Positions 22,823-35,823 of a stretch of DNA of 64,000 nucleotides are shown here, piece after piece (position 1 is the first letter of the stretch; every line of letters begins with the position of its first letter). The position numbers and the translations under genes were made by a program. The stretch is taken from assembly GCA_964036665.1 (NCBI GenBank), contig OZ038526.1:10912001-10976000 (forward strand), read 5' to 3'. The notes under the pieces are model-generated. The model was not told the origin of the DNA and searched no databases. It was given only the letters and a program-made list of their open reading frames with translations. This DNA is from Gordius sp. MW1. Taxonomy: Eukaryota; Nematomorpha; Gordioida; Gordea; Gordiidae.

Positions 22823-23630
22823 TAATCCTCAAATAATAAGATGTAGCCATTAATGAAAGCCTACAAAAATAATGACTATTGTCTAAAATTAATTGGTTCA
22901 TTTTGAAACTGACTATATGTGACGACAAGCGGCAATCATAACACGGTCGCCCATCAAACGTATGGATGGAGGTGACGATGATGACACAATCAATAGCCCT
23001 CTTATTATAACCATTTTTGTAAGGTATTGATCGGTGAAATAATTATTTTACTACATAATTTTCACGATTAAAAATAGTTTTATATGGAAACGATCTCTTT
23101 TTCCCATCCCCTCTAACTTTTCTCAACTGCACTAGCTCTCGAATAGTTAAATTTAGAGGAAGGCGATGACAAATTTTGTCAATAATTTTGATTAAGACAT
23201 GTTACTATATATAAATATTTCTAGGAGTGACGTATTATGAAATGTTTAAGGATTTAGTTCAGATTATTTTTGGGGCTATATGGAAAATTATTTGAGACGC
23301 TTAAAAATAGAATTGGGTGGATGAGTTATGTTGAAATTTATTCGAAAGTTTATAGTTTTTATTTAGCCCGTATAAATGTCAAGCTCGACATTCGGGGAAA
23401 TACGTCGACTTTATCACACACCAATATTATTGTTATTATTATTGGATAGTGTCATCATCGTTCGCTAATACCTTTTGTCCACGCCTGCACTTTTTTGCAG
23501 ATTTTAAAGAAAATTCGAGCAGCAATTTATCGCCAGTTTGCCTACCATTTTGACGTGTCCCTCTTTTTCCCATATTCATAAGACAGCAAATTCATACTTT
23601 TTTTATATGTTATATGAACGAGTTTTAAAA
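22823..23630. other. Upstream region of the cysteine-rich gene
   Basis: No gene is seen. A TATAAA at 23371-23376 lies about 255 bases before the chosen start codon and could be a core promoter, but no other element supports it. The block at 22870-23000 is slightly less AT-rich and has no recognisable content. Confidence 0.35.
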
Positions 23631-26600
23631 ATGGTTAAAAAATTAGTCTGTCTTTTATTCGTCACTTCACTTCTCTCGAACGTTATCCGTATAGATGCAC
23701 ATTTTTTTGGGAAATTCCGTGAAAAACCAAATTATCCGATCGAGGTAAATTTTTTCTAAGCTTGTATATTTTTCAGTTAATAATGGTAGTAAGTTTATTT
23801 TAAAATATTTTGACGATTTAATGAAAATATTTTAGGCACAAACATATTTCGGGGATTTTAATTACAACGATGATTGCCCTAAACAATGTCGAAACACTGG
23901 AGATTGTTGTTTAGGATACATCTGCTCACCTAATCCCCATGAAAGATCCGATGGTAATCAAAAGTGATAAATTTTGTTTAGTAATAAATCTATCAAAATA
24001 AAAGTATACACATAACATTTATTCAAACCTTGATTTTATAATATGAAAGGAAAGCTACAATATCTGTATGCTCATTAGAGGAGTACAAATTTATAACATC
24101 TTTTTATATAATTAACAATTTGAAAATAACGTTTTCCAAAAAAAATCGGCCTTGCTATTTAGTATGAAACTTAGAAATTTTTTAGAAATCTTGAGTTTAA
24201 AAATTTTCTTAATTCTAACCATTAAAATCGCCTTAGTAGTAATTTTTGGCTAAAGCGTCGACTATTATAAAATAAAATAGCTGGTGGTCAGGGAGTCATA
24301 AAAATGATAAGAGGAAAATATCTGCATTGTAGGAAAAGCTAAAAATTTATAGTTTAAAGCGGTTATATATCAGTCCCCATTTTCTATCAAATCCGTATCT
24401 AAATGTTTGATTGATTAAAATCTAATGAAAGTGCTTGATAAATGGCCAATGTCTGGTCGGTATATCCCACTTTTCGAATATAGCTTTAAAATAAAAAGTT
24501 CAAAATATATTTAATTAAAAAATTGGAGGTCATCCCCACTATACGAATTTTTCTATTATTTTTTATAATTTTGGCTTATGTATAACTATTATTTATTTTT
24601 ATTTATCCTGTTTCAAATATATTTTTTGTAAATCAATAAGGATATATATAGAAAAAACGAAGGCAGAAAGACGATAAGTAATTTTTTTAAATAATTTAAA
24701 TAAATTGGGATTAAGGAAACTTGGATTGCTTTATATACAACGTTGTGGGTGCGCAATTTTTAGTATTATATTAGTGTCGACACCTTGTCATTTTCTAAGA
24801 TTAATTTTAAAAGCAACAAATGGTTTTATATTAAAACAAACGTGTTTTATTTATAAAATAGGGTGTCCAACTGCAGAGTGTCTTTGTTAAAATCGACACC
24901 AAGCTCAAAATATAGTATAGTCATTATAAATAAGTCTTTTTAAAATTCAATTATTTATCAGAATTATTTTATTTGTAGTGGCATCATATATTAACTTAAA
25001 GCTAATAAAAACTAAATATTGGTTAAAAAAGTATGAGGCCAGAAATCAGCAAAGTGGGTCTCACTATGAAAATTCTTGTTTGTGGTCAAATAAAATTTAT
25101 TTTTCCAAATTTTTTTAAAAAATAATAGTTTTTGCTGCATTAGCAGGAGGGTCGTGGTTAAAATGTGATGTGATAAGGAGAGTGAAATCCTGTTAAAGGA
25201 AACCCCATTTTGCCATGGGACTTAGGATGTCTAGGGGCTTCAGGATTGGGATCTTTTGCTTTTTATAAGGGCGCCTTGGATTGAAAATTGACATAAATAT
25301 GTCTCTTGCATGCAGGCCTTTTCGTCAAGTGTATATGACGATCCCAACTACTATGACTGATATTCAGTCTTACTATAGAATATGGAGACCAATGTTACAC
25401 GATCCAAATTCTTGTACTGTATAAGCAATCTCATATTCCATTTTCTTATTCGATCCAAAAAATAACGAAGCGCCGATTTGTGTTTTTCGCATTCGGAAAA
25501 ACACGAATCGTAAGAAATAAACAAAATTTCTTACTCACGTTTTCATATTGTGATTTCGGTCTCGCAAGGGCATGTTTTGTAGGGAAAGGGAGGTCTTTTT
25601 AGGTTCAAGATACATAATTACTTTCTTTGGATCGAATAAGAAAATGGAATGTCAGATCCCGAATATGGAAGTATAACTTAAAGTAATTCATCGGCGTTTT
25701 TAAAATGTTGCTGGGATAGGCTTTAAGGCGGTGATTTGAACCATCAAAGCTTTAGTTAGGTTGCGAACAAGTGTCAGCGGGCTTTTTTTTGATCATAATT
25801 GTTAATAATGCCAGGTTTAAAGAAGTGTTTAAAATATTTATGGCTAGCCATTGGAGCAGAAGTTAGAGTCCGCTTTAGAGAGGGTATTATCTAATAGATT
25901 TATTTCAATGTAAACTGTCAATTTTCTCCACAAAAAACATTTAAGGTTTAAGGTAGTGCCCAAACTGTAAATACCACCGATTCAGTTATTCAACTCTATA
26001 ATACTATGCGTAGTTAGCTTAAATAAATATTGAGGGGGAGGGGAGACAAACAACAACAAAACAAACATAATGCAAAAATTGAAAATGGGTTAGGGGCCGA
26101 AAATTTTTACCAAGCCTTAATTGATGACTTAAATTTATATTATACACCTTTTCGTTATATTGGGTTACAAGTCTCTAATATTCAATGACATAGATTTTTA
26201 TTATTTGACATTAATCATAAAAGGATCGAAGGGAATTTTGAGCGCTAACTGATTTTTAAAAGGCAAATACTCTACCGGGCCGGCCTTAATAAAAATATAT
26301 GCCGTTTCAATTAATTTTGCCCAGCCCAGCACGGTCTGTGCCCTCTGAGTATTTAAACCTCTGATCAATAACATTTAAGCTAATTTTAATAAACTTTAAA
26401 CTCGAAACTATTTTTTTTATCATATTGAAATTTGGCATTGCCAATTTGCTAAAATAATATATAAGGAGCGATTTGAGCATATTAGCCAATAAGATTTTTT
26501 ATTATTTGGCCTTGAGGCTCACAGCTATGACCAGAGGTTAATGCATTAAAGTTGTTAAATATCAGTTTTCTCAATAAGTATAAATTTTTATATTTTAGTA

Positions 26601-29600
26601 TTGGTCATACCTTCGAGTTATCTTTTAAATTTAAAACGGATTAATCCAATTACTATCAAATCACTGGTTGAGTATAATTAAAATAAATAGCATAATTCCA
26701 AGGGCAACAACTCTTGGGCCATCCGACAGACCCTACTCGTTTATTTAAAACATATAAATGGCCTTGAGTGAGGGCTTAAAGTTTTACATTAGCTTTACTA
26801 CTTAAGCAAAACTCGTTGTGGCTTGATGTTTTAACAAAACACGTTTAATGCTAGCTAGGTACATGGGCGTAGCCAGGGGGAGGCAGGGAGGGGCGGCTGC
26901 CCCCCTCTAAATCCAATAAATTTTTAAAAAATTTAAAATTATGGCTAAAATTTCCAAAAATTATCATTTTGCCCCTCCCTAAATCATTATTGCCCCCTTC
27001 CAATTCCAATGCTGGCTAATAGCTAGGTATCAAGAATTTGGATTGAGAACGTGGCAAAAATGACAAAAAGGGCAAGGGATAGGTAGCATTCCACCCATGG
27101 TTTGCCTTAGCTAGGGGACTGGGTAGAAAGGGAAACCGTTTCTCTTGTTTCAAATTTTAGCATCATTTGCTCCCTACGTATAATGCCAAAAAATGTTTAA
27201 TATATGAACCTAATTTCTAGAAATTTAAATTTTATTATTAAATTAACAAATTATGTTCTTTTATATTTTTGGTCAAATTTTTCTTTTAAGCTAGCCATTT
27301 TGCTTACAATATATTTATTCATAATTTTAGTTTAGGCTTCTTTAACAATTAATTGGTAGTTTGCCATGATATCAAAATTAATACTTTCCGCCAGACACAT
27401 TTCACAGTAGATCAGTGATTTCCAAACTGGGTGATATTGTTCCCACAGGGGGGATAAAATGTTTTATGGGGCTCTAGAGACCTGGGGGGATGAAGAGAAG
27501 GGCGATGAAACTTAGGGGGGCAATAGCAAAAAATTTTATATTCTAACATTTGTTACCCTAAAGGAAAGTAACTGGATCGATTTTAACAATTGTTTGATAT
27601 TAAGTATAAAAATAAAGCTAGCTACAGAGCCCATGGGCTAGGGGGGGGGGCAGGGAGGGGCGGCTGCCACCTCTAAATCCAAAAGTTTGTTAAATTTATT
27701 AAAATTATGGCTAAAATTTCAAAAAATGATCATTTTGCCCCTCCTTAAATCATTATTGCCCCCTTTTGATTCCAATGCTGGCTACGCATGACAGAGCCTA
27801 TATAAATGTCCAATAAGACAATTTAAGTTCAATAGATTTATATCCTCAAGGGGGGCATTTAAACTACTGCTAATGTCAGTTAAAACGGCTTTTATATTTA
27901 AATAGTAGTGTATAAAAATTCTTTCCAACCTAGCAAATCTTATTTAATTTAAGATTTTTAGCAAGATTTTTCGGCTAAGGGAATCAAGTATCAGAGACCA
28001 AGAAAGCCTGACCCGACCCGCTGTCCAGCCCGTAGGGCCGGGCCTGTCCGGGCAACTGTAGTATTATACTTTCGGGCGGGCACCATAACAAAATTCGAGA
28101 ATTCGGGCTTAATGAGATTTTTTTATATAGTGCATTAGTTTTTTGTGTATTATTGTCACTTTTCGGAGTGTATAGGATTATTAATCGTAATTTTTATCCA
28201 AAAAAATCGAGAATTTAATTTAAAATTTATATGAGTATATAACAAAATTACTGGTAAAAATTTAAAAAATCATCATTTTGGGCTGGGCAGTTCGAGCAAC
28301 TCCATTAATTCGGGCTTGGTAGGCGGACACTTAGAAGGGTTCGGGGTACAATTTAGTTAAAAAATTGGACCAGGCCGGGTTCGGGCAGAAACATTTGTAC
28401 AAATCTGACCTCTGAACTGGATGCCTTAAATCAAAACCTCAATAAAAGGTCTTACACATTTAACCCTCAATATACCTAATTATGTTGTTAATCCCATTTT
28501 GAAGAAATAAAGTAAAAGGAAATGAAAACTTTGAAATTATATTAAGGACGTATTAAAAATTTTGTCATAAAAGTCTATTCCTTTTTACCCACATTTGTGG
28601 GATCTTGTTAAACATTCTATATCGCTTCCTTGCAAGCCACTCTGAAAAGGCTTCAGTTCAGCGCATGCAAAAAGCCTTAAAAATTTTATGTTTTGCCCCC
28701 TCCCCTCCCTAATTGAACTTTTGAACGCCCCCCCCCCTTAATCCAAAACCTGCTAACGCCCAAATCAAGTATAAAAAGGTTTAAAAACATATTTGTAATC
28801 TGTTATCTATAATTAAAATGATAATTATAAGAAAATCTTTAAATGGGAATAATTTATATAATGGCATCACACTCTGTTCTTATCTTAGGCGCCCTAACGT
28901 TGACAAATCTAAATCCTACTATTTAACGAATTCGTATCGTGAAAAGTTCGCGAAATTTGCTAACAAACGTTGTGATTTGTAATTTGGGAGTCAAGTCGTA
29001 GATACCACTTGATTACCCCTGTTTCGGCAAAGTGATTTAATTAACGACATGCGCATAATAATTGAATTATGTAATTATCCAATCGTACCACTAGGGACCG
29101 AATCTAAATTGAGCACCGCATAAATTTCAAACCGACCTTTGACGTCGCGACGCTGAGTTATCTTACAACTTTGAGCATTAGGGAATTATTGATTACGCGC
29201 TTAATCAAAACTTACTTATTGAAAAGGTTGTTCCCGAAGAAGACCTGTTTAACTAGCAAAGCGATGCTTAAAGCCAAATATTACTCACAATAACAACGTG
29301 ACATCGCACTCACACCCCCCCCCTCTTGCCGTGATACAATTCGCACGCTAATCAACAATTAGCAATCAATGGTTTTGTGCGGCGAGTTGCAGAGATAATT
29401 TGGAATATGTGACTAGATTTGTTGGTGTAGATGTAGCCTACGCAGGCGCGTAGCCAGGATTTTCTCCCGGGGGGGGGAATTTCCGAAAAAATTTATAACA
29501 TTTTTATTTCAACATCAAAATTATAAAATCTGGTATAAAACATAAAGAAAGTCATTATATCCGTTGCACAACTATAAAATATAAACTTTAGATCTAAAAT

Positions 29601-32600
29601 ATTTTTTTTTCATATAAAATCGGGAGGGGAGAATTTCCCGTTCCCCCCCCCCGTATTTACGCCACTGAGCCTACGCATTCATACACAACACGTATTTTTG
29701 ATGGCTTTAATAAGTATGAGTTTTGTCACTCATCCTTACCCCATGTGCTTGAATAGATAAATTTCGAAACATCCTTACCACACCACTTTCACTATAATGA
29801 TGATTATTGCTTGGTGTGATAAAATCACTAGTTATATTAATTTATGCGTAGCGGACACTCGTGAGTTGAAGAGGGTGGAATTAAGTAGGCAGCTAACTAA
29901 ATGAGTCGAATTATGCTATGTGAAAAAAGATAACTAGACTAAACCTCCCAATCGAAGCCTTCAATTTGGCTAATTTGCTTGGTTTGGCTTAAGCTTACGT
30001 TTCGAAACAAATTCTGAGAGCTATATTATTGGACCAATAGAAAAATAAGACCCTTTACCGTGTTATTGAAGATCTGCAAATACAAAATCTTCAAGGCGAA
30101 ATTATTTTTTTAGCCCTAGCCCGACGATCGGCCGATTTCTTTACCCTCCCCCCCCCCAAAAAAAAACGCACACCATATTTTTAGGTAATGTTCAGCCCGC
30201 CTAAAACAATAGTTTAAATAAAAATTTATAAAGCTATAAAATAACTTAATTTTTGTTTAATGTTATAAATGATTAGAATTTAAAAGGACTTGAAGTACCA
30301 AGGAATAAACACGTTTTTAAAATTAAATTTTTTTAATGTATAGCTATATAGAGATGGCAAATAAAAAATTAGGGCATAGAAAAACTTTATATTTAACTGA
30401 ATCAGGGTGTACAAATCTATTTTATTTTTAAATATTAAAATTTATTTTCTATCAATAATTTAAATCATTTAAAATACATCAGGCGCGTAGCCAGGATTTC
30501 CTCCCGGGGGGGGGGGGGGGAGAAGTTCCAAAAAAATTTATAACATTTTCAACATCAAAATTATAAAATCTGGTATAAAACACAAAGAACGTCATTATAA
30601 ATAATTAACTTGGTCTGTTACGTTGCACAACTATAAAATATAAACGTTAAATCTAAAATATTTTTTTTCATAAAAAATCGGGGTTTGATTATATTTTAGA
30701 AGAGCACATGACTTTATAGAGTTTAGGTTATCAATGAAATATATAATTAATTTGTTTATTTCAACTCTTAAGATATACAAAAAATTACATACACGACTAA
30801 AAAAAAATATAAAAACGCGCTATAACTAAACGGATGGCATTGATCCGTGTATGGAAATCGTGTTGGATTTAACGATTATTGGTTATAACTATTGCAAAGT
30901 TAAAAAATTAACAAATTTTTAAGAAATAGTTCAAAGTTTTTAACCATATTCCTACATCAAGGTTATAAGTAAGGGCGAGTATAAATTTATATTAGAATCC
31001 TTCATAAATCATAATTTGCAACTAATTTAAATTCCTATCCCCATGATTAGAAACAATGTTTATGTTTTTCTGAAAATTAAAAAGAAAAGATACAGGTGAT
31101 TCAAATAGCGGATAACATTTCAACTTAGATAAAATTTTTAAGACATAGTGTTGACGAACAAGATTTTTTATTAGCGAAAGCCAATTTACATGATTTAGAT
31201 GTTAAACCTAAATCTCAATTTGCCAAAAAGCCAAATTTTTGATTTACACCTTTTATATTAATAGGCTAAAAATCTTTTACAATTTTGAACTATATCCAGT
31301 AGTTACCCAAAATATTATCATTTATGAGTGAAAACCCCTCGCTTAAAAATTTGTTGTTAATAATAACACTTCCATTTCTGTCTGTAACATTAAAATTAAC
31401 ATTAAAAATTTAATAATAAATAACGTTGATATATTTCCTCTTATACTGCACTTCAATTTTTTACCCCTAAAATTGTACATATATAATGCATGCGCGCCCT
31501 CCCTTAATTTTATCACGCGCATGCTAAGCTAAGCATATTGCAACAACAAGCAAAATGGGGGGGGGGGGGGTAGGTAAATAAGTAACGAATGAGGTGTGTG
31601 CATAGGCTGGGTGGGGTGTATTTAGGTTGGAATAAGGTAGAGTGTAGATTGGAACGGGGGGTCTAGGTTCGGAGATTGTGATACAATAGGGTGTGTGCAT
31701 CGTTCACACACATAACCTAACTTGTAGATAAGGTAGAATAAGGTTTAAATGCATCAAACACGCCCAGCCCCATAATTTATTATGCAACCTACACTACACT
31801 GATATGCTACATTAGGGTGCCCTATCAACTCGCCGAAAACCATCTCGCCGAATTTAATGTCCTCCGGTTAAAAAAGGTCCCCTGGGACCATTTTTACAGG
31901 GGGACTCGGCAAGTTGACGGGCCACCCTACATTAGTATATGCATCAGAGGCCAAATTTGTTGAAAATTTTCTGCCCGAACCCCGCCGATCCAATTTTATA
32001 ATTGATCTGCCAGCCCGAGCCCATCCGAATCCTTCTATGTGTCCGCCCGGCAATGCCCTTCCCGAAATGACGGGTTTTTAATATTTTAGCACTCATAATA
32101 AAAAGTGACAAATTTTAGACGAAAACAATTTAGAACATTATTTTAAAAACATAATTGAGCCCCAATTGCCCAAATCAGGTTATGGTACCCGCACCGCATG
32201 GGTCAGCCCGAAAGTCAAAATTTACGATGGTTGCCCGGCCCGTGGTTAGGGCGACGAGCCGGGCCCGTTTCTGGTATCTGTTATGCATGCAATGCATCCC
32301 TACGCTTTATGAAAATTTGTTAATACATAAAGGGCCATATAATCATAAATACATTTTAAATATTCAAATGTCTATTAATAATTTATCAATATTTTTTAAT
32401 AATAACAGCAAAATTCATTTATTTAATATTGTAAATCTTTAAAATATTTAATGCATCCTGAAAAAAAGAAAATGTTTAAATTTAAATAAAAAATTTATAT
32501 TTAATTTTATCATTATATAAAAAAAGAATTTTTCAGGTTAACCTAACCCCATGTTTCAGATTGGCTATGGGTGTGATCAACCTTAGGTTTGGGAGTTAAA

Positions 32601-33643
32601 AAGACCTTTAAGCTTTTTTACAACTTAAACCTAATCCCTCGAGTTTGGGATAAAAAACCTAGGTTTTGATCATCCCTAGTTAGGGGTCGCCTATAGATTT
32701 ATAGTAATTACATTATCGGTTAAAAACATTAGGTAATATTTGGCAAATCAAATAGCATGCGCTAAAAGGGTTGTTCACATTAAAATATCAAAACGGTCAA
32801 AAACTCTACACCCAAAGGTAACTATAATAATAATTAGTACTTATCAACTTTTAAATTGAATCTACAAGAATATATACTGTGCATATATAGCAAGAATTAT
32901 CATCCATTAATTCTTCATGATAGCAAATCATGAAGAAAACATATAGAGTACTCATTTTACTGGATTTAACTTTAAAGGGTACTGAAGCGAACTCCTAGGC
33001 ATGCTTAAAGATCAAAAATATAATTTTGAAATAATTTTACCTAATAGCTTAGGTCCACTAGGGCAAATTTTAACTTCATCGCGATTTTTTTTGGCATTTA
33101 TTAATTTGTAAAATTATATTGAAATTTTTAAGATCGTGGCATATGTCTTTACGATAAAAAAGAGAAGGACAAAATTCCATGCATCAATGACAAAGATTGC
33201 TATCCTTATGTATGCGTAGATGCAAAAAATATTTATCCATCGGTACGATTTTGCCAAAGACCCGATTTCATTCGAAACTCTTTGCCAGCAGGCGTCTACA
33301 ATTCTAACATCAAAAAGAAACAATTTAGTAACAACCATTTCTTTTTATCATTTACTCTAAAATAATATTAACTATGATATTAGATGATTATTGCTTAACG
33401 AGCAAGGATTGTGATCAGGAATCTAAACTCTGTTGCGCTTATGTGACCCGCCATCGATTGACACCTACATTAAGGTGCGTTTACAGCAGGGAGAATGCCA
33501 AATGTATTGATGGTGTAGAAAATGACTTAGAGGAAGATTTAAAAGCTTCACCCGAAACAGCAGTTCAAACTTTTGGAGGGAGAAACATGAATTCATTAAG
33601 TCGTTTTTTCCCTATGAGGCTCAGGCCCTATTTCAAAAAATAA
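23631..33643 (+). CDS. Secreted 16-cysteine protein, colipase/Dickkopf-like spacing
   Basis: Four exons: 23631-23744, 23836-23953, 33133-33327, 33384-33643; all phases agree (0, 1, 1), giving about 228 residues. Exon 1 encodes a signal peptide (MVKKLVCLLFVTSLLS, likely cleaved after IRIDA). Exon 2 has six-cysteine-type spacing starting CPKQCRNTGDCCLGYIC; exon 3 has four cysteines around CINDKDCYPYVC; exon 4 has CLTSKDCDQ and KLCC, then RC and KC, a spacing like colipase or the second Dickkopf domain, and an acidic then basic tail without cysteine. The protein probably acts outside the cell as a signalling factor, prohormone or other disulphide-rich product. I do not recognise the family. The start at 23631 is chosen for the signal peptide; in-frame ATGs lie just upstream. 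The 33328-33383 intron is only 56 bp and the second intron is 9.2 kb, so linking exons 2 and 3 is the weakest step. Confidence 0.65.
23954..25430. other. First part of the long intron, nothing recognised
   Basis: AT-rich intronic sequence. The open frame at 24705-24890 has no supporting splice signals or family resemblance and is not called. Confidence 0.5.
25436..25650. mobile_element. Short MITE with 22-bp inverted ends
   Basis: ATTCCATTTTCTTATTCGAT at 25436 (continuing CC) matches, inverted, GGATCGAATAAGAAAATGGA at 25629-25648. TCA lies directly outside or near both ends and may be a 3-bp duplication. The interior is non-coding. The superfamily is not clear. Confidence 0.7.
26862..27021. 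mobile_element. hAT MITE (CATGGGCGTAGCC family)
   Basis: Left end CATGGGCGTAGCCAGG; the right end is eroded (AATGCTGGCTAAT). Exact 8-bp duplication GCTAGGTA at 26854-26861 and 27022-27029. Confidence 0.85.
27632..27790. mobile_element. hAT MITE (CATGGGCGTAGCC family)
   Basis: Left end CATGGGCTAG, with the CGTAGC portion lost; right end ATGCTGGCTACGCATG. Exact 8-bp duplication ACAGAGCC at 27624-27631 and 27791-27798. Confidence 0.85.
27995..28415. mobile_element. hAT element remnant with GGCCGGGC-rich ends
   Basis: The left edge CAGAGACCAAGA and right edge (inverted CAGAGGTCAGAT) resemble the TAGAGGTCTGCA ends of the element at 3159. Both edges carry GC-rich phrases (GGGCCGGGCCTGTCCGGGC; GACCAGGCCGGGTTCGGGC) around an AT-rich core. 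Flanking 8-mers no longer match, so it is old. Confidence 0.6.
28675..28762. repeat. hAT MITE fragment (one end)
   Basis: TTTTGCCCCCTCCCCTCCCTAAT and the C-run followed by TTAATCCAAAACCTGC and AACGCCCA match the right half of the CATGGGCGTAGCC family. No left end remains. Confidence 0.6.
28860..29440. other. Intronic block of lower AT content, unexplained
   Basis: This block is visibly less AT-rich than the rest of the intron and is not assignable to any repeat family seen here. It has no long open frame. It carries several homeodomain-like cores (TAATTATCCAATC, TTAATTAACG) and CG dinucleotides. It could be a regulatory element or an old unrecognised insertion. Confidence 0.3.
29443..29667. 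mobile_element. hAT MITE, CAGGCGCGTAGCC family
   Basis: The left end is CAGGCGCGTAGCCAGG; the right end, inverted, is CAGTGGCGTAAATACGGGG. Exact 8-bp duplication AGCCTACG at 29435-29442 and 29668-29675. The interior differs from the CATGGGCG family, so this is a second hAT MITE family. A truncated copy lies at 30480-30686. Confidence 0.88.
30480..30686. mobile_element. hAT MITE, CAGGCGCGTAGCC family, right end missing
   Basis: About 200 bp match the 29443 copy closely (CAGGCGCGTAGCCAGGATTT, TCATTATA, GTTGCACAACTATAAAATAT) but the terminal C-run and right inverted end are absent, replaced by unrelated AT-rich sequence. Confidence 0.75.
30690..31807. other. AT-rich intronic sequence with a G homopolymer
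   Basis: No gene or repeat family is recognised apart from a run of G residues around 31556-31570 and a GT/GG-rich patch to about 31700. Confidence 0.5.
31815..31927. mobile_element. GTGCCC-family MITE, short form
   Basis: The left end GGGTGCCCTATCAACTCGCC and right end GGCAAGTTGACGGGCCACCC are inverted repeats. Flanked by TACATTA at 31808-31814 and 31928-31934. At 113 bp it is less than half the size of the 50104 copy and is nearly all inverted repeat. Confidence 0.85.
31935..32310. mobile_element. hAT element remnants with GC-rich ends
   Basis: Two GC-rich patches (GAACCCCGCCGATCC with GTCCGCCCGGCAATGCCC; GCCGGGCCCG) of the type seen at hAT ends surround an AT-rich core. ATCAGAGGCCAAATTTG at 31944 resembles a left end. 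The small open frames here come from these patches. Confidence 0.45.
32311..33132. other. Intron sequence before exon 3, nothing recognised
   Basis: AT-rich; no repeat family or open frame supported. The acceptor for exon 3 is AATTTTTAAG at 33132, a non-standard AAG rather than CAG or TAG. Confidence 0.5.
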
Positions 33644-35543
33644 TTACATTTAATATGTCAATATTTCACAATTTTTTTATATTATAATTTATATTATCGT
33701 ACCAAAAATTTATGTTATCAACTCAAGCTTATATCTCTGTCAAACCGGTGTTTCAAATATGTAATGTAATTAAACATAATAATCACAATATATTTAATAT
33801 TTAAACATTCCAATGTTTATTGTAAAATCTATACCTAAAATAATAGTGTTTTCGATGTACATCTTCGTTTTTGAAAATGAATTTATCGGTAGATATTGAA
33901 AGGCGAAAAAGTAGTGAGAACCTCTCATTTTAAATATATGAAAAATATAATTTCATTTTAGTATTAAATTACCTTTAGATATCAGTCAGAATAGCGGCTT
34001 CTGATTATACTTATATCTTATAATCATTTACAAAAATAAAATAATTATATTTAATTCGGTATTGATTGTATATGCCGGTTGATATATCATCCTTTATTTG
34101 AATTTTATTGCTTTTATTTGCTTAGTTAGTAAGGTTATTACTCAAGTATTGTACATACGATTTTATATATCAAACAAGTTATTATTAAATTATTTATTTT
34201 TTATTTGACAACTATATAATCCTGCGAGTTGATTAAGCTTTATAATAGTTTGTCAAAAAACAAGATAACTGATATGCAGAGAGGCATAAAACATAATATA
34301 ATTTTAAATGGCGAGCTCAGTGGCATACGCTATAGGAAAGATTTTATCCATAGATATACACCTTAATATTTAAAGAATTTGCCAAAATTATGACAAAAAT
34401 AAAATTTTTACACCATGACAAATTTTAGCACCATTTTTGTAACAACTCATAAAATCAGTAAAATCCTTCGAAAATTACTTTGGGCTAATATATAAAATGA
34501 ATAAAATGTACAAAAACTTTAACACATATAAATTAGAAAACATTATTCATATCATATTATTGAGATTATAACGGATTTATATAAATAAAGATTATACAGA
34601 AAATAAGAATAAGTAGTATATTTTTAGAGATTGAGAAATTATCAATAATTGAAAATCATTAAGGACTTTTTTATTTTATATATAAAGAATAATTCTTATA
34701 TTTTTTTATGATGATTTTAGGAACCTATTTTGAATCATAGGATAGATTTCGCTTTTAAGACAAGGGAAAGCTCTGTGTGGGAGCGGAGTAGCGATGAGAC
34801 TAGTATGCTGTAATTGGGCTGAACAAAAAAATTTCTCAAATCGAGCCTAAATGCTTAATAGCACTAATTTTTTTAGGATCTAGCAATTGCTTATGTGTAC
34901 CAGAAATTTATAAATGGTTCCACTTATGCAAAAAATAATTGGTTAGTTCATATATACTTTTAAATTAAACGTCATTGCTTTTGATAACATTCAATTATTA
35001 GCATATTGTTGTTTTTCAGCTGTTTAAGTATTAAGTATTTTTTCAACAATAAATACAGTGTTATAAGTATATGATTACGGCCTTAAGGTCATACTGTAGA
35101 GTGTGGACTAAATAAACGCAATTAAAGAAAGTCATTACATTTCCAATTTTATATAATTGTTTATGCTTGGTAGTTGTGTTTAATTTCATTATATGGATAA
35201 CCTAATATTTAAAAAGCAAAAGGATGGGGACTAAAATAAGTGGTAAATATTCACTCTTAAATATTACTTGTAGTAAGTGATTTGATTCGCTAATTGACTA
35301 TAAAATACATCGATTGACTCAAGATTAAAAATCAAAAATAGTTGAAATATAATCAGATATATCTTAAACGATTTTATTTTCAAAGATGAGTTAAATATAA
35401 ATTTTGGTTTATTGATCATTTTTGTTAGATAAAATTAATTCTCTTATAATTCATTTTAGACGGCAAATTTAGGCAATGAGGTCTTCCGTGTGGCACTACA
35501 AAGCTACAATAATATACGATTATAAAAACCTCAACTTTGTTTC
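33644..35543. other. AT-rich intergenic stretch, nothing recognised
   Basis: Downstream of the cysteine-rich gene. No clear AATAAA close to the stop codon and no open frame or repeat family that can be supported. Confidence 0.6.
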
Positions 35544-35546
35544 TAA

Positions 35547-35823
35547 GGGCTTGTTTTAATATCGGATTCAGATTCAAATGGCGCGAATTCTTTATCAAAT
35601 ATCCGATTCAATTTCATGTGTCAAACTCGGTTGTAATTATTAAAATTTTGTTTTTTGATAGTTAAACACGTTTTATTGTTTATTTCAACTCTTGAGATTG
35701 ATTGCTGTTATGTTATGCATCTGAAATGTAAATCTGCTGTGAATTCGAAGTTAAAACACAGCTATGTTATAACCCGTACAACGATTTTTGCTGCGCAGCA
35801 AAATCCGATATTAAGACAAGCCC
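35547..35823. mobile_element. PIF/Harbinger-like MITE
   Basis: Inverted ends GGGCTTGTTTTAATATCGGA and GGGCTTGTCTTAATATCGGA, flanked by TAA at 35544-35546 and 35824-35826. The left end followed by ATTCAGATTCAAATGGCGCG matches the nested copy at 5503, so both belong to one family. Confidence 0.85.

Noticed and set aside
24705..24890. 61-codon open frame with cysteines in the long intron.
   Set aside because: No splice signals of matching phase and no similarity to the flanking exons' cysteine pattern.
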